Shown here piece after piece: positions 34,524-47,600 of a DNA stretch of 64,000 bases. Position 1 is the stretch's first letter. Every line of letters begins with the position of its first letter. The DNA lies in the NCBI GenBank assembly GCA_001298575.1, contig LJCV01000247.1, forward strand, positions 16,512-80,511. Reading direction: 5' to 3'. The notes beneath the pieces were generated by a model. That model saw nothing but the letters and a program-made list of their open reading frames with translations. It had not been told where the DNA came from and did not search any database. The translations under genes were made by a program, and so were the position numbers. This stretch comes from Actinobacteria bacterium OK074 (GTDB lineage Bacteria > Actinomycetota > Actinomycetes > Streptomycetales > Streptomycetaceae).

Positions 34524-35240
34524 GTGCGGATCGTCGTCACCAACTGCAACACCACGCAGTCGATGACCGAGGAGATCGTCCGTGGTGCCCGGGCCGCCGC
34601 CGGCCCGGGCACCACCGTGACCGGACTGACCCCCTCGTGGGGGCCCGAGTCCGCGGAGGGCTGGCTCGACAGCTATCTGTCGGCCGCCGCCGTCCTCGAC
34701 ACGCTGCGCACGTACGCGGGTCCGCCGTACGACGCCGTCGTCATGGCCGGATTCGGGGAGCACGGGAGGGAGGGGGTGCGGGAACTCGTGGACGTACCCG
34801 TCGTCGACATCACCGAGGCCGCCGCGCATCTCGCGTGTCTGCTCGGACGGCGGTACGGGGTCGTCACCACGCTCGAACGGTCGTGCGGGCAGATTGAGGA
34901 CAGCCTGTACACGGCCGGGGTGCTGCCGAACTGCGCCGCCGTGGTCGGCACCGGCCTCGGCGTCCTCGACCTCGCCGACGACCGGCGCACCGAGGAGGCG
35001 TTCCTCACCGCGGCGGAACGCGCCCGCGAGGCCGGAGCCGAGGTGCTGGTCCTCGGCTGCGCCGGGATGACGGGGTTGCAGCGGGTGGTCGGGGAGAAGC
35101 TGGGGATGCCGGTGGTGGACGGGGTGGCGGCCGGGGTGAAGTTGGCGGAGTCGTTGGTGGGGTTGGGGCTGACGACGAGCAGGGTGGGGAGTTATGCGAG
35201 GCCGTTGGAGAAGCGGCGGGGGTGGGGGAGAGGGCGATAG
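34524..35240 (+). CDS. Asp/Glu/hydantoin racemase superfamily protein
   Basis: 238 residues with the superfamily N-terminus VVTNCNTTQSM and the second catalytic site VLGCAGM (Cys179). The first catalytic Cys, normally in an ACFGDPG-like loop, is Gly76 in AGFGEHGREG. Gly at the first and Cys at the second position is the pattern of arylmalonate decarboxylase, so two-base racemisation is doubtful. Annotated homologues are called hydantoin or allantoin racemases. The GTG start is coupled to the transporter, with GGAGG inside the transporter's last codons. It is in the GntR-controlled operon. Confidence 0.82.
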   Translation: MRIVVTNCNTTQSMTEEIVRGARAAAGPGTTVTGLTPSWGPESAEGWLDSYLSAAAVLDTLRTYAGPPYDAVVMAGFGEHGREGVRELVDVPVVDITEAAAHLACLLGRRYGVVTTLERSCGQIEDSLYTAGVLPNCAAVVGTGLGVLDLADDRRTEEAFLTAAERAREAGAEVLVLGCAGMTGLQRVVGEKLGMPVVDGVAAGVKLAESLVGLGLTTSRVGSYARPLEKRRGWGRGR

Positions 35241-35341
35241 TGGGGGTGCCTTCGTCGTCCGTCGGGGTGAACGGGCTTGGCCCTGCCTCGGGTTCAGTGT
35301 CAGCCTCAGCCTCGGCCTTGGCGCGAGCCTCGGCTTCTGCC

Positions 35342-35755
35342 TCAGCTCGTGGGGGCGTCGGGTATCGCCGCCGTCGCCGTGATCTCCACCAGCTGGCCGG
35401 TGTAGCCGAGGCAGGAGACGCCGAGCAGGGTAGAGGAGTGGGGGCCGAGGGAGAGGCCGGACGCCTCGACCACCGCCCACACCGCCGAGAGCACCGTGGG
35501 CTCGGCGCTCACGACGTACACGTCCGTCGTCACCACGTGCGCCAAGTCGCTGCCGACCGCCCGTAGTTGCTCCTCCAGGTTGGCGAGCACCTGCTCGGCC
35601 TGCCGTACGGCATCGCCCGCGCCGACCAGGTTCCCTTCGGCATCGAGCGGCACGGCCCCGGCGAGGAACGCCAGCCGGGTGCCCGCCTCGACGACGGTCG
35701 CGTGCGCGTAACCGGGGGGAGGGAAGAGGGTGGGGGCGGGGACACGTCTGAGCAT
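35342..35755 (-). CDS. RidA-like (YjgF/YER057c) family protein
   Basis: 137 residues with the RidA fold: GAVPLDAEGNLVGAGDAVRQAEQVLANL, VVTTDVYVV and a final strand LVEITATAAIP. The conserved PARSAV-type segment that carries the catalytic arginine of true imine/enamine deaminases is replaced by GPHSSTLLG. This puts the protein with the arginine-less Rid subfamilies of unknown activity. I use the ATG at 35755; an earlier ATG at 35824 adds 23 poorly conserved residues. It converges on the racemase and may be unrelated to it. Confidence 0.82.
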   Translation of the reverse strand: MLRRVPAPTLFPPPGYAHATVVEAGTRLAFLAGAVPLDAEGNLVGAGDAVRQAEQVLANLEEQLRAVGSDLAHVVTTDVYVVSAEPTVLSAVWAVVEASGLSLGPHSSTLLGVSCLGYTGQLVEITATAAIPDAPTS

Positions 35756-35872
35756 GGGGATCTGGATCTCCGGGTGCTTGCGCGTGGGTGTGGGCATCGG
35801 TGTGACGGTCGGTCTGTCGATCATGCATCGGGTGGGCCTGGGAACGCACCCGGGTTTTGGTGGCGTGCCGGG

Positions 35873-36565
35873 TCATTGGCCGTGCGCCTGCCGTTCGCAC
35901 TCCTGTGCCAGGGACGGGTACGCCTCCGCGATGGCCGTGCGGATGCGGTGGTGCAGCAGTGCGGCTGCCTCGGCGCGGCCGGAGGAGCGGCCGTGGCCGG
36001 GCCAGTTGTCCAGGAGTTGTTCGTGGTGGCGCAGGCGGTGGAGGAGGTAGGCGACCTTCCAGGGGTCCAGGGAGGAGCGGTCGGCGGGCCCGGGAGGTGA
36101 CCCGTCGGGCGGGGGTGGCTGGTTGGCGGTGGGTGGTGAAGCGGCACGGGACTGTGCCGCCTCCGTGCGGGCCCGGTGTTCCAGTGCTCGTAGTGCCAGT
36201 CGTCCCGATTCCAGGCGTGGGACCTCGATCGGCTCGGTCCTGATCCGTTCCAGCAGCTCTTCCCTGCGGTGGCGCAACGCGGCCCGTACCGCCGCCGCCC
36301 GCCGCGCCGAGGCGTCCGACAGCGCCCGGAACTCGTCACTCCGCTCGGCGGCCTCGACCCGCGCGAGGCGGTACAGCCGGGTCCGGGGCGCCGCCCTGAA
36401 CCGCGCGCCGACGCCCACCCTGTCCGGGGCGCCGAGCAGCCGGTGCACCATTCCCGGGGTCCAGCCGCGGGCCCGTAGCCCGGTGCGGGACACGTAGCGC
36501 TGGCCTTCTCCAGCTTCGCCCTTCTCGTGCTCCTCGTCCTTCTCGTGATGCGCGTGGCTCGTCAT
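35873..36565 (-). CDS. hypothetical protein with WTxxMVxRLLGxPD motif
   Basis: 230 residues, function unknown. After a His/Glu-rich start, the segment RARGWTPGMVHRLLGAPDRVG... RTRLYRLARVEAAE matches a short motif seen in many actinobacterial proteins that looks like a DNA-binding helix-turn-helix/wing. Helical Arg/Glu-rich sequence (SARRAAAVRAALRHRREELLERI) follows, then a Pro-rich linker and a C-terminal helical part (DPWKVAYLLHRLRHHEQLLDNW). I use the ATG at 36565, which has GGGGGAGG six bases upstream. A DNA-associated role is inferred only. Confidence 0.6.
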   Translation of the reverse strand: MTSHAHHEKDEEHEKGEAGEGQRYVSRTGLRARGWTPGMVHRLLGAPDRVGVGARFRAAPRTRLYRLARVEAAERSDEFRALSDASARRAAAVRAALRHRREELLERIRTEPIEVPRLESGRLALRALEHRARTEAAQSRAASPPTANQPPPPDGSPPGPADRSSLDPWKVAYLLHRLRHHEQLLDNWPGHGRSSGRAEAAALLHHRIRTAIAEAYPSLAQECERQAHGQ

Positions 36566-36791
36566 CGGCGCCTCCCCCGTAGCGCTCTGAATCGGATGGT
36601 CACTGACTGTGACCGTCTGATTCATTGATAGCGCGTGCCACTGACAATCGAGGGAGCGAGGGGGTGATGGGGGATGAGGGGGCGTTCAGTCGTCGTGCCC
36701 GCGCTGTCGTATCGTCATGATCACTCTTCGCGGTCGCCGCAGTAGGGTAAGACGCACGTGGCGTGCGAGCGGGACGGAAACAGGGGGCCTT

Positions 36792-37223
36792 GTGGACGCA
36801 GAGTTGGTGAGCCTCGCGGGAACGGGCGCGACCACCTTGGTGACGTTGATGGTGACCGACGGGTGGGAGCAGGTGCGCAGCCGGGTCGCCGCCTTCTTCT
36901 CGCGTGGCCGGGAGGGCGAAGCGGAGGCGGTGCAGGCGGAGTTGGAGTCCTCGCGGGCCGAACTCGTCGCCGCGCGTGCGGCGCAGGACGAGGACGCCGA
37001 GGCCGACGTCCGCGCGGAGTGGCGGGTGCGCATGCGCCGGACCTTGCAGGCCGACCCGCAGGCCGCCGCCGAACTGCGGGCCCTGCTCGACGAGTTGCTG
37101 CCCGCGGAGCCGGATCCGACCGCCGGGAGCGTGCACAACGTCATCAGCGGGGGAGTGCAGCACGGGACGGTCATCCAGGCGCACACCATCGGCGATGTGA
37201 ACATCGGCGACTCTCGCAGGTGA
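36792..37223 (+). CDS. small protein with C-terminal RHIM/BASS-like amyloid-signalling motif
   Basis: 143 residues. A hydrophobic N-terminal helix (LVSLAGTGATTLVTLMVTDGW) and a basic helix (VRSRVAAFFSRGR) come first, then a long Glu/Ala/Arg helical region. It ends in VHNVISGGVQHGTVIQAHTI followed by GDVNIGD. This Gly-rich N-x-ISGG-x-xHG-x-VIQA-x-x-IG pattern resembles the bacterial amyloid signalling sequences (BASS3) related to animal RHIM and fungal PP motifs. In other bacteria these motifs link NLR-type receptors to membrane-active (Bell/HeLo-like) effectors. The short size and hydrophobic N-terminus would suit the effector side. The GTG start is chosen because it begins the conserved VDAELVSLA. 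Confidence 0.62.
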   Translation: MDAELVSLAGTGATTLVTLMVTDGWEQVRSRVAAFFSRGREGEAEAVQAELESSRAELVAARAAQDEDAEADVRAEWRVRMRRTLQADPQAAAELRALLDELLPAEPDPTAGSVHNVISGGVQHGTVIQAHTIGDVNIGDSRR

Positions 37224-37286
37224 CGGCAGGTGACGGCAGGTGACGGCAGGTGACGGCAGGTGACGGCAGGTGACGGCAGGTGACGG
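37217..37286. repeat. seven exact tandem copies of a 10-bp unit
   Basis: The unit CAGGTGACGG is repeated seven times without a mismatch. The array starts at the end of the upstream coding sequence (its TGA is in the first unit) and runs into the GTG start codon of the nucleotidyltransferase (37280, in the last unit). Each unit carries AGG and a GTG. The first five GTGs (37220-37260) each open a 7-codon frame ending in TGA. Confidence 0.95.
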
Positions 37287-38062
37287 ACGAAGCCTTCCTC
37301 GGCCGCGTCGCCGACCGCCTCGCCGCACTCCCCGCCGTCCAGGCCGTAGCCCTCGGCGGATCACGGGCGCGGGGAGTCGAACGCCCCGACAGTGACTGGG
37401 ACTTGGCCGTCTACTACCGGGGCGGGTTCGACCCCGCGGACCTGCGTGCCGTCGGCTGGCCGGGCGAGGTGTCCGAGATCGGTGCCTGGGGCGGCGGAGT
37501 CTTCAACGGCGGCGCCTGGCTGACGATCGAGGGACGGCGGGTCGACGTCCACTACCGCGAACTCGACGTCGTGGAACACGAGTTGGCCGAGGCGGAACAA
37601 GGACGCTTCCGTATCGAGCCGCTCATGTTCCACCTCGCCGGGATCCCGACGTATCTGCTGGTCGCCGAACTCGCCGTGAACAGGGTGCTGCGGGGCCAAC
37701 TGCCGCGCCCCGCCGGGTATCCGACGGCGCTGCGCAGGACCGCTGCCGAGCGCTGGTACGGCCAGGCCACCGCCACCCTCGCGTACGCCGCGGCCGGCCA
37801 TGCGCCCTACGGCGCGGTCGCGCAGGTCGCGGGCGCGGTCGCCCTGGCCGCGACGCAGACGGCGCACGCGGTGCTGGCCGCGCGAGGGGAGTGGGTCACC
37901 AACGAGAAGCACCTCGTCGCGAACGCCGGGCTGAGTGAAGTGGACGCCGTCGTAGGCGAGTTGACGCCGGATCCGAAGGCGCTGGCGCGGGCGGTCGCGG
38001 AGGCGGGAAGGGTCTTCGAACGTGCCGTCGGGGCCGGTGCGGCGCCCTCCCGGCGCGGGTAG
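37280..38062 (+). CDS. nucleotidyltransferase domain protein
   Basis: 260 residues with a pol-beta-type NTase core: GGSRARG (Gly-Ser at 27-28), D39-x-D41 in DSDWDLAVYY, and a third Asp in RRVDVHYRE (Asp89). A helical C-terminal region follows. It resembles antibiotic (aminoglycoside) and MNT-type nucleotidyltransferases that transfer an NMP to a small molecule or protein. No HEPN partner gene is adjacent, so an MNT-HEPN toxin-antitoxin pair is not supported. Its GTG start lies in the last unit of the 10-bp repeat array. Confidence 0.85.
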   Translation: MTDEAFLGRVADRLAALPAVQAVALGGSRARGVERPDSDWDLAVYYRGGFDPADLRAVGWPGEVSEIGAWGGGVFNGGAWLTIEGRRVDVHYRELDVVEHELAEAEQGRFRIEPLMFHLAGIPTYLLVAELAVNRVLRGQLPRPAGYPTALRRTAAERWYGQATATLAYAAAGHAPYGAVAQVAGAVALAATQTAHAVLAARGEWVTNEKHLVANAGLSEVDAVVGELTPDPKALARAVAEAGRVFERAVGAGAAPSRRG

Positions 38063-38134
38063 GGGGCAGTGTGGCGGTCCCCTGGCGACAGGCGGGGGCC
38101 AGTGCGGCGGCTGGCCTGGTGATAGGTTCCGAGG

Positions 38135-41422
<3,288 letters not shown>

Positions 41423-41653
41423 CGGGGGTTGGCCTTCTCGTCGAAGCAGCAGACACAACACCCCTTCCCGTAATCACCGCTTCACTCACCGCAGCGATCA
41501 CCGTAGAATTCCCCGTTCAGGGGGGATCAGCGGGACTTGCGCTACCACCGGGACGTCTGGATGCCCGTGGTCGGTCTGTGCGCCGGCGGTGGGTGTTCCG
41601 TCGCGGACGGGCGCGCTCCGTTGGCCCAGAGGCGACGACCGGCGGGGACCAGC

Positions 41654-44600
41654 GTGACGAATCGGGGCGGCTTAGGCGATGGCGGGGACCTTCAGCGGCT
41701 CAAGACGATCCTCGCGGGATGGCGAACTTCCCTGGTGGACCTGAGCGGACGCAACCGTCTGCTCAACTTCCGCCACACCAGGGCGGCGACCCTGGAGATC
41801 TCCGCTCCCTCCGCGGCAAGGCTCCTCGAAGGCATGGACCGGGGCTGGGACTTCGCGCCCCTCCCGGACGAGGAGCCCGAGCCCACCGAGGAACCGGGGA
41901 GTGACGACGCCGCGCCCGCGCCCGCCGTACGAGACGATGCCGCGCCCGTCGTACGCGACGCCGCCGTCCCCGCCGTACGCGACGACGCCGTACGCGACGA
42001 CGACGACGCCCCCACCGTACGAGGCCCCCGCGCCCCCGGCATCGTCACCCAGAAGACCACCGCCCCCGCCCTCCTCCGCGCACTGAACAACCTGCGCGCC
42101 AAGTCGACCCAGTTGTTCAACGACTACGGGCTCTGGACCCTCAACCTCGGTGTCGGCATGCTTCATTGGCGTGAGGACGGCGCCGAGAGCGGCAGTGACG
42201 CCCCGCTGGTCCTGCTGCCGGTCGTCATCGAGCGCATGGCGAACGGGCGGATCCGGCTCCGGACCAACGACGAGGAGGAGCCGCGGTTCAACCCGGCTCT
42301 GAAGGTGAAGCTGGAGCAGTTCCACCTGGACTGGGCGCCGGTCACCGAACAGGAGCCCCTCGACCTGGGCGCGGTCCTGTCCGCGGCGGCGCGTGCCGTG
42401 GCGGGCAAGAGCGGCTGGCAGGTCTCCGACCGCATGGTGGTGGCGCTCTTCGCCTCCCACAAGGAGTCGATGTACCAGGACCTCCTCGACAACGAACAGC
42501 GCGTCCTGGACAGCGATCTCGTACGGGCGGTCGCGCTCGGCCCCGATTCCGGTCTCGCCCCCGACCACTTCGACTTCGAGGAGATCGAACTCGACCGGAT
42601 CGACGAGCTGAGCCCGCCGGAGGACACCCCGCTGGTCCTCGACGCCGACGCCTCCCAGCGGCAGGCCGTCGCCGCCGCGGTGGCGGGGAAGTCGTTCGTC
42701 CTCGACGGTCCGCCCGGCACCGGCAAGAGCCAGACGATCGCCAACATGATCGCCGGGCTGATGCACGAGGGCCGCAGCGTGCTCTTCGTCAGCGAGAAGG
42801 CCGCGGCCCTCGACGTCGTCCTCGACCGGCTGCGTTCGGTCGGGCTCGACTCCTACGCCCTCGCCCTGCACAGCCACAACACGAGCCGGAAATCCGTTGC
42901 CCAGGAACTTGGCCGCGCCCTCGCGGAAGAGCCGCAGGCACCGCAGTTGTCGCAGCAGACCCTGGCACAGGCCCGCCGGCTGCGGCTCGCGCTGAGCGCC
43001 TATGCCGAGGCCATGAACGAGGTCCGGGAGCCGCTCGGACGGACACTGCACGACGTCATCGGACAGGTCGGACGCCTGTCCGAGGCACCGGTGGCGTTCC
43101 TGCCGCAGGCGGAGGGCGGCGCAGGCGCTGGCGCCAGCGCCGTGGACGGGTCCGACGGTTCCAACGGGGGCGACGGCGCCGCGGTCTTCCGGCCGGAAGG
43201 GCTCGGCGGGGCGGACCTGACCCGGATCGTCCAGGCGACGAAGACCATCTCCGGGGCCTGGGAGGCCGTCGCCGACCCCTCCTTCCCCTGGCGTGACCTG
43301 CGCACCGGGATGCCCCATCCGCGCCCCGCACTCGACCAGGCCCGCGCCGCACGGAACGGAATCGCCGCGGCCGTCGACCGATACCGCGACCTCCTCGCAC
43401 ACAGAGACCTCGCCCCCGACACAACCCCCACCTCCACCCCCGATGATCAGGCAACCATCAACCGCCTGACCGCCCTCCTCCGCCTGCTCGACACCCGCAG
43501 CGCCGTACTGGAGACCTGGCTGACGACCGACGACTTCGCGGACGACGTGGCCGACCCCGCCGACACCTTCGTGGCGGAGCTGCGCAAGGTGAACCGGGCG
43601 CGGGCGAAGGCCCGTACGGCGGTCGGTGCGAGCTGGTCCGAGCTGTCCACCAGGCTGACGGCCGAGCCGGGGGCGGCCGAACGCGGGCTCGCGGCGATGT
43701 CGCCGCCCGGACTCGAACCCGCCGGTCTCTCCGAGGAGCGCGCCCGTGCCCTGGCCGAGGAGTTCGACCGGACGGCGGGCGTGCTGGAGCACACCCACCA
43801 CACCCTCGTGGACATCAGCCGCACCACGGGTCTCACCGTCCCCGGGGGCCTCCAGGAAGCGGGCAGGCTGTGCGACGTGGTCGCCGTGGCCGGGGCCGAG
43901 CACCGGCCGTCGGCGCACTGGCTGACCCCCGAGGGCGCGGAACAGGCCGAGGACGCGGCGGTTCGCGTCGTCGCCGACGCGTTGGGCGCGTTCTTCGGCC
44001 GCCGGGACGAGGTGCTGTCGGCGCAGGCACTGGCGGTGTCCCACGCGGGTCCCGGCTGGGCGGAGCTGCGGGCGGAGCTGAACGCCGAGCGGCCGGCCAA
44101 CGAGCTGGCGCTCGCGGAACTGAAGCCGCCCGGTGCCGACATCGCGTCCCTGACGGCCAGAGAGGCCATGGAACTGGCGGGCTGGTTCGAGCCCCTCGCC
44201 GACACCCTCGAAGCCGCCGGCCGGCACGCCGACGCGGTCGCCACCCTGCTCGGTTGCGGCCGCCCGAGGTCGACGTCCGAGGCCGAGGACCTGGCCGCGC
44301 TCGTCGAGTCGGCCCGTGACGCGGACCGCGCGCTCCAGGCATGGTTGGATCCCGAGGCACTGCCCCAACTCCGGTCGGCCGTGGCCGAGATCTCCCAGGC
44401 CGCCGAAGAACTGGAAGCCGCGCGGCAGGCCGCCCAGGACACCTTCCGCCCCGAACTCGTCTCGGCGCCGGGCCTCCCCGAGGCCGTGGACCGCCTTGTC
44501 GCGGGTCGGCAGGGGCTCGTCGGGGCGCTCTCCAGCGGTGTCCGGAGCGACCGCAAGCTCGTCGCCGGGCTCACTCACGGCGGCTCGTGGCGCGGCGAGC

Positions 44601-47600
44601 TGTACGACAAGCTGCCGCTGGCCGCCGCCTGGTACGCGGCCCACCGGACGCTGCGGTCGGCGGCCGACCGCCACGCCGAGCTGATCGGCCGTTACCGGGG
44701 CACCGAGTTGCCCGACGTCCCGGCCCTGCGGAAGGCGCTGGCCCACGCCGACACCGTCCACAGGCTCGCGGCGGACACGCTCGCCGACCCGTACCGCAGG
44801 GGCACCCTGGCCGCCCAACTGGTCGACGGCCGTGAGCCCTTGGCCGAACTCCTCGAACACGGGACGGCGTTGCGAGCCGGACTCGCCGCATGGCGGCAGG
44901 ATCTGACGCGACCTCAGACAGCGCCCTACGCACCCGAGTTGACGAAACAGTCGCTGGCCGACGTCGCCCGCTGGCTGCGCGCACACCTCGTTCCCCTGCG
45001 CCAGGCCGTCGCGTTGCTGGAAACCGTCGCGGCGACCGGGCGGCGCGACGACTTCCCGGGCGCCGAGCACACCCTCGCCGCCGCGCGCACGGCGGTCGAG
45101 ACCGCCCACGCGGCCCAGCGCGAAACCACCGCGTTCGCGGCCCGGGCCGTGGCCGACCGGCTGCTCCTCGGCCCCTGGTACCGCGGCCTCGACACGGCCC
45201 CGGGCGACCTGGCCGAAGGCGCCCCCAACGGAGTGACGGGCTACGAGTCCACGGGCGAACTCCTGCGCCGGGCCCTGGACCTGACCCGTCAGCGGCCGGG
45301 CCCGTACGCGGACGGCACCCAGCGGGACCTGCTCGGTACGCATGCGGCACCCGGCGGCCCCGACACCGGGGCGCTGTGCGGTGCGCTGGAGTCCGCGAGG
45401 CTGGTCACCCGTCTCGCGCCGGACGCGACGGCGGACCCCGAACGCCGCGCCCGCCTCGCCCGCGTACTCGCCGACGGCGGGCCCGTACCGCACGACCTGC
45501 TCGAACGGGCGGGACAGGTCCGCGGCGAGTTGGACCGTTGGCGCGCGTACCTCCGGCAGCCGCTGCTGGAGCCTGTCGCTTCCCAACTATCCGTCAGTTC
45601 CCTTGAAGCAGCGGCGAGTTGGCTCCGTGCGCACACCGAACCCTTCGAGGACGCGGCGGACCTCGTGCACGCGGTCGCACGTGTCATGGACGACGGCGCG
45701 GGCCTGACGCTCTCCGGGGCCAGGGACGCGGTGGCCGCCGTCGTCTCCGCGCGTACAGCCGAGGCGGAATTCGCCGGGCGCGAGACCGGGGACAGAGAAC
45801 TCCTCGGCGCCCTCTACCAAGGCACGGGAACCGACCGGGACGCGGTCCTGGACGCCGTCGACTGGGCCCAGAAAGTCCGCCGCACCGCCCACCAGGGCAG
45901 CTCCGGGCCCCTGCCGACGGCCGCCGCCCGGCTGATGCTGACCGCGCCCGCCGACCCGTCCGTCGCGGCGCGCGACGAGGACTGGCGCCGTCAACGCGAC
46001 GTCCTCGTAGGGTACTTCGAGCCCGAGCGGGCCGAGGAACTGCGGCGCGAACTCGCCGACTCGCTGTCCGCGGCCGAGTCCGCCCTGGCCCGGCTGGACG
46101 AGGACTCCTTCGGCCCGGAGGCATGGACGAACTGTGCCGAAGCGCTGACCCTGCTGCGCCGCTACCACCTCGACGGCCTGCCCGACCAACTCGCCCGCCG
46201 AGAGGTCTCCGCGGACGAGTTCCCCGCCGCGGTGGAACGCGCGGTGCTGACCGCCTGGGTCGAGCACCAACTCGCCGTCGACACCCGGCTGAAGCCGGTG
46301 CGGGCGGCCGAACGCGACCAGCTGGTGCAGCAGTTCCGGTCCGCGGACCGGGACCTGGTGGCCGCGGCCCACGCCGAGGTGATCGCCGCGTGCAACTCCC
46401 GCCGCCCGCGCCGCGCGGCGGTGGGGCAGGCCGCCGTCATCCGCCGCGAGGCCGAGAAGCAGCGCCGCCACATGCCCGTACGGCACTTGCTCAACCAGAC
46501 CCGTGGCATCGTGCGGCTGGTCAAACCCTGCTTCATGATGAGCCCCCTGACGGTCAGTCAATTCCTGCCGCCGGACTTCGTGTTCGACGTCGTCGTCTTC
46601 GACGAGGCGTCCCAGGTGCTGCCGCAGGACGCGGTGAACTCCGTCTACCGCGGCAGGGCGCTCATCGTCGCGGGCGACCAGAAACAGCTGCCGCCGACCT
46701 CCTTCTTCAGCGCGGGAACCGACAGCGACGATGACGACGAGTGGGACGAGGACGGCACCGACGGCTTCGAGTCCATCCTCGACATGTGCAAGGCCACCGG
46801 CGTCCTGCGCGGCCTGCCGCTGCGCTGGCACTACCGCAGCCGGCACGAGAACCTGATCGCCTTCAGCAACCACGACTTCTACGACAACGGCATGGTGACG
46901 TTCCCGGGCGCGCTGGAGGAAGGCCCGGACATCGGCGTCGAGTTCATCAAGGCGGACGGCGTCTACGACCGCGGCGGCCACAGCGACAACCCCGGCGAGG
47001 CCGCGCAGGTGGCCCGGCGCGTCATCCACCACTTCGACACCCGCCCCGGGCTCACGCTGGGCGTGGTCGCGCTGTCGAAGGCCCAGGCCGAGGCCATCGA
47101 GGAGGCGGTCCGCCAGGCCAGGGCGGCCCGCCCGGACCTCGACGGCTGCTTCACGGAGGACCGGCTCGGCGGGTTCTTCGTCAAGAACCTCGAAACCGTC
47201 CAGGGCGACGAACGGGACGTCATCATCCTGTCCATCGGCTACGGCCCCGACCAACAGGGCAAACTGCGCTCGACGTTCGGCCCGATCAACAAGGAGGGCG
47301 GCTGGCGCCGGCTCAACGTGGCGGTCACGCGCGCCCGGCGCCGGATGGAGGTCGTCGCGTCCTTCCACGGCGGCGACCTGCCCGACAGCGCCAACAAGAG
47401 CGTCCAGCACCTGAAGCGCTACCTCCAGTACGCCCAGCACGGCCCCGGGATCCTCCAGACCCGGGCCGCCGACCCGGACGCGGAGCCGGAGAGCCCCTTC
47501 GAGGAGGAGGTCCTCGAAGTCCTGCGCGGCTGGGGCTACTTGATGCAACCGCAGGTGGGGGTCGCCGGGTTCCGCATCGACATGGCCGTACGGCACCCGG

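Noticed and set aside
36605..36750. Gene start at GTG/ATG near 36717 for the amyloid-motif protein
   Set aside because: The first 25 residues are Arg-rich and unconserved; the GTG at 36792 begins the recognisable sequence.
37217..37286. CRISPR-like array
   Set aside because: Units are 10 bp, directly adjacent and without spacers.
37280..38062. MNT-HEPN toxin-antitoxin pair
   Set aside because: The nucleotidyltransferase has no adjacent HEPN gene; the preceding small protein lacks the Rx4-6H motif.
41672..45586. 1,304-residue antisense open frame under the giant helicase
   Set aside because: Same reason: it mirrors the codon bias of the real gene and encodes low-complexity Gly/Val/Arg sequence.
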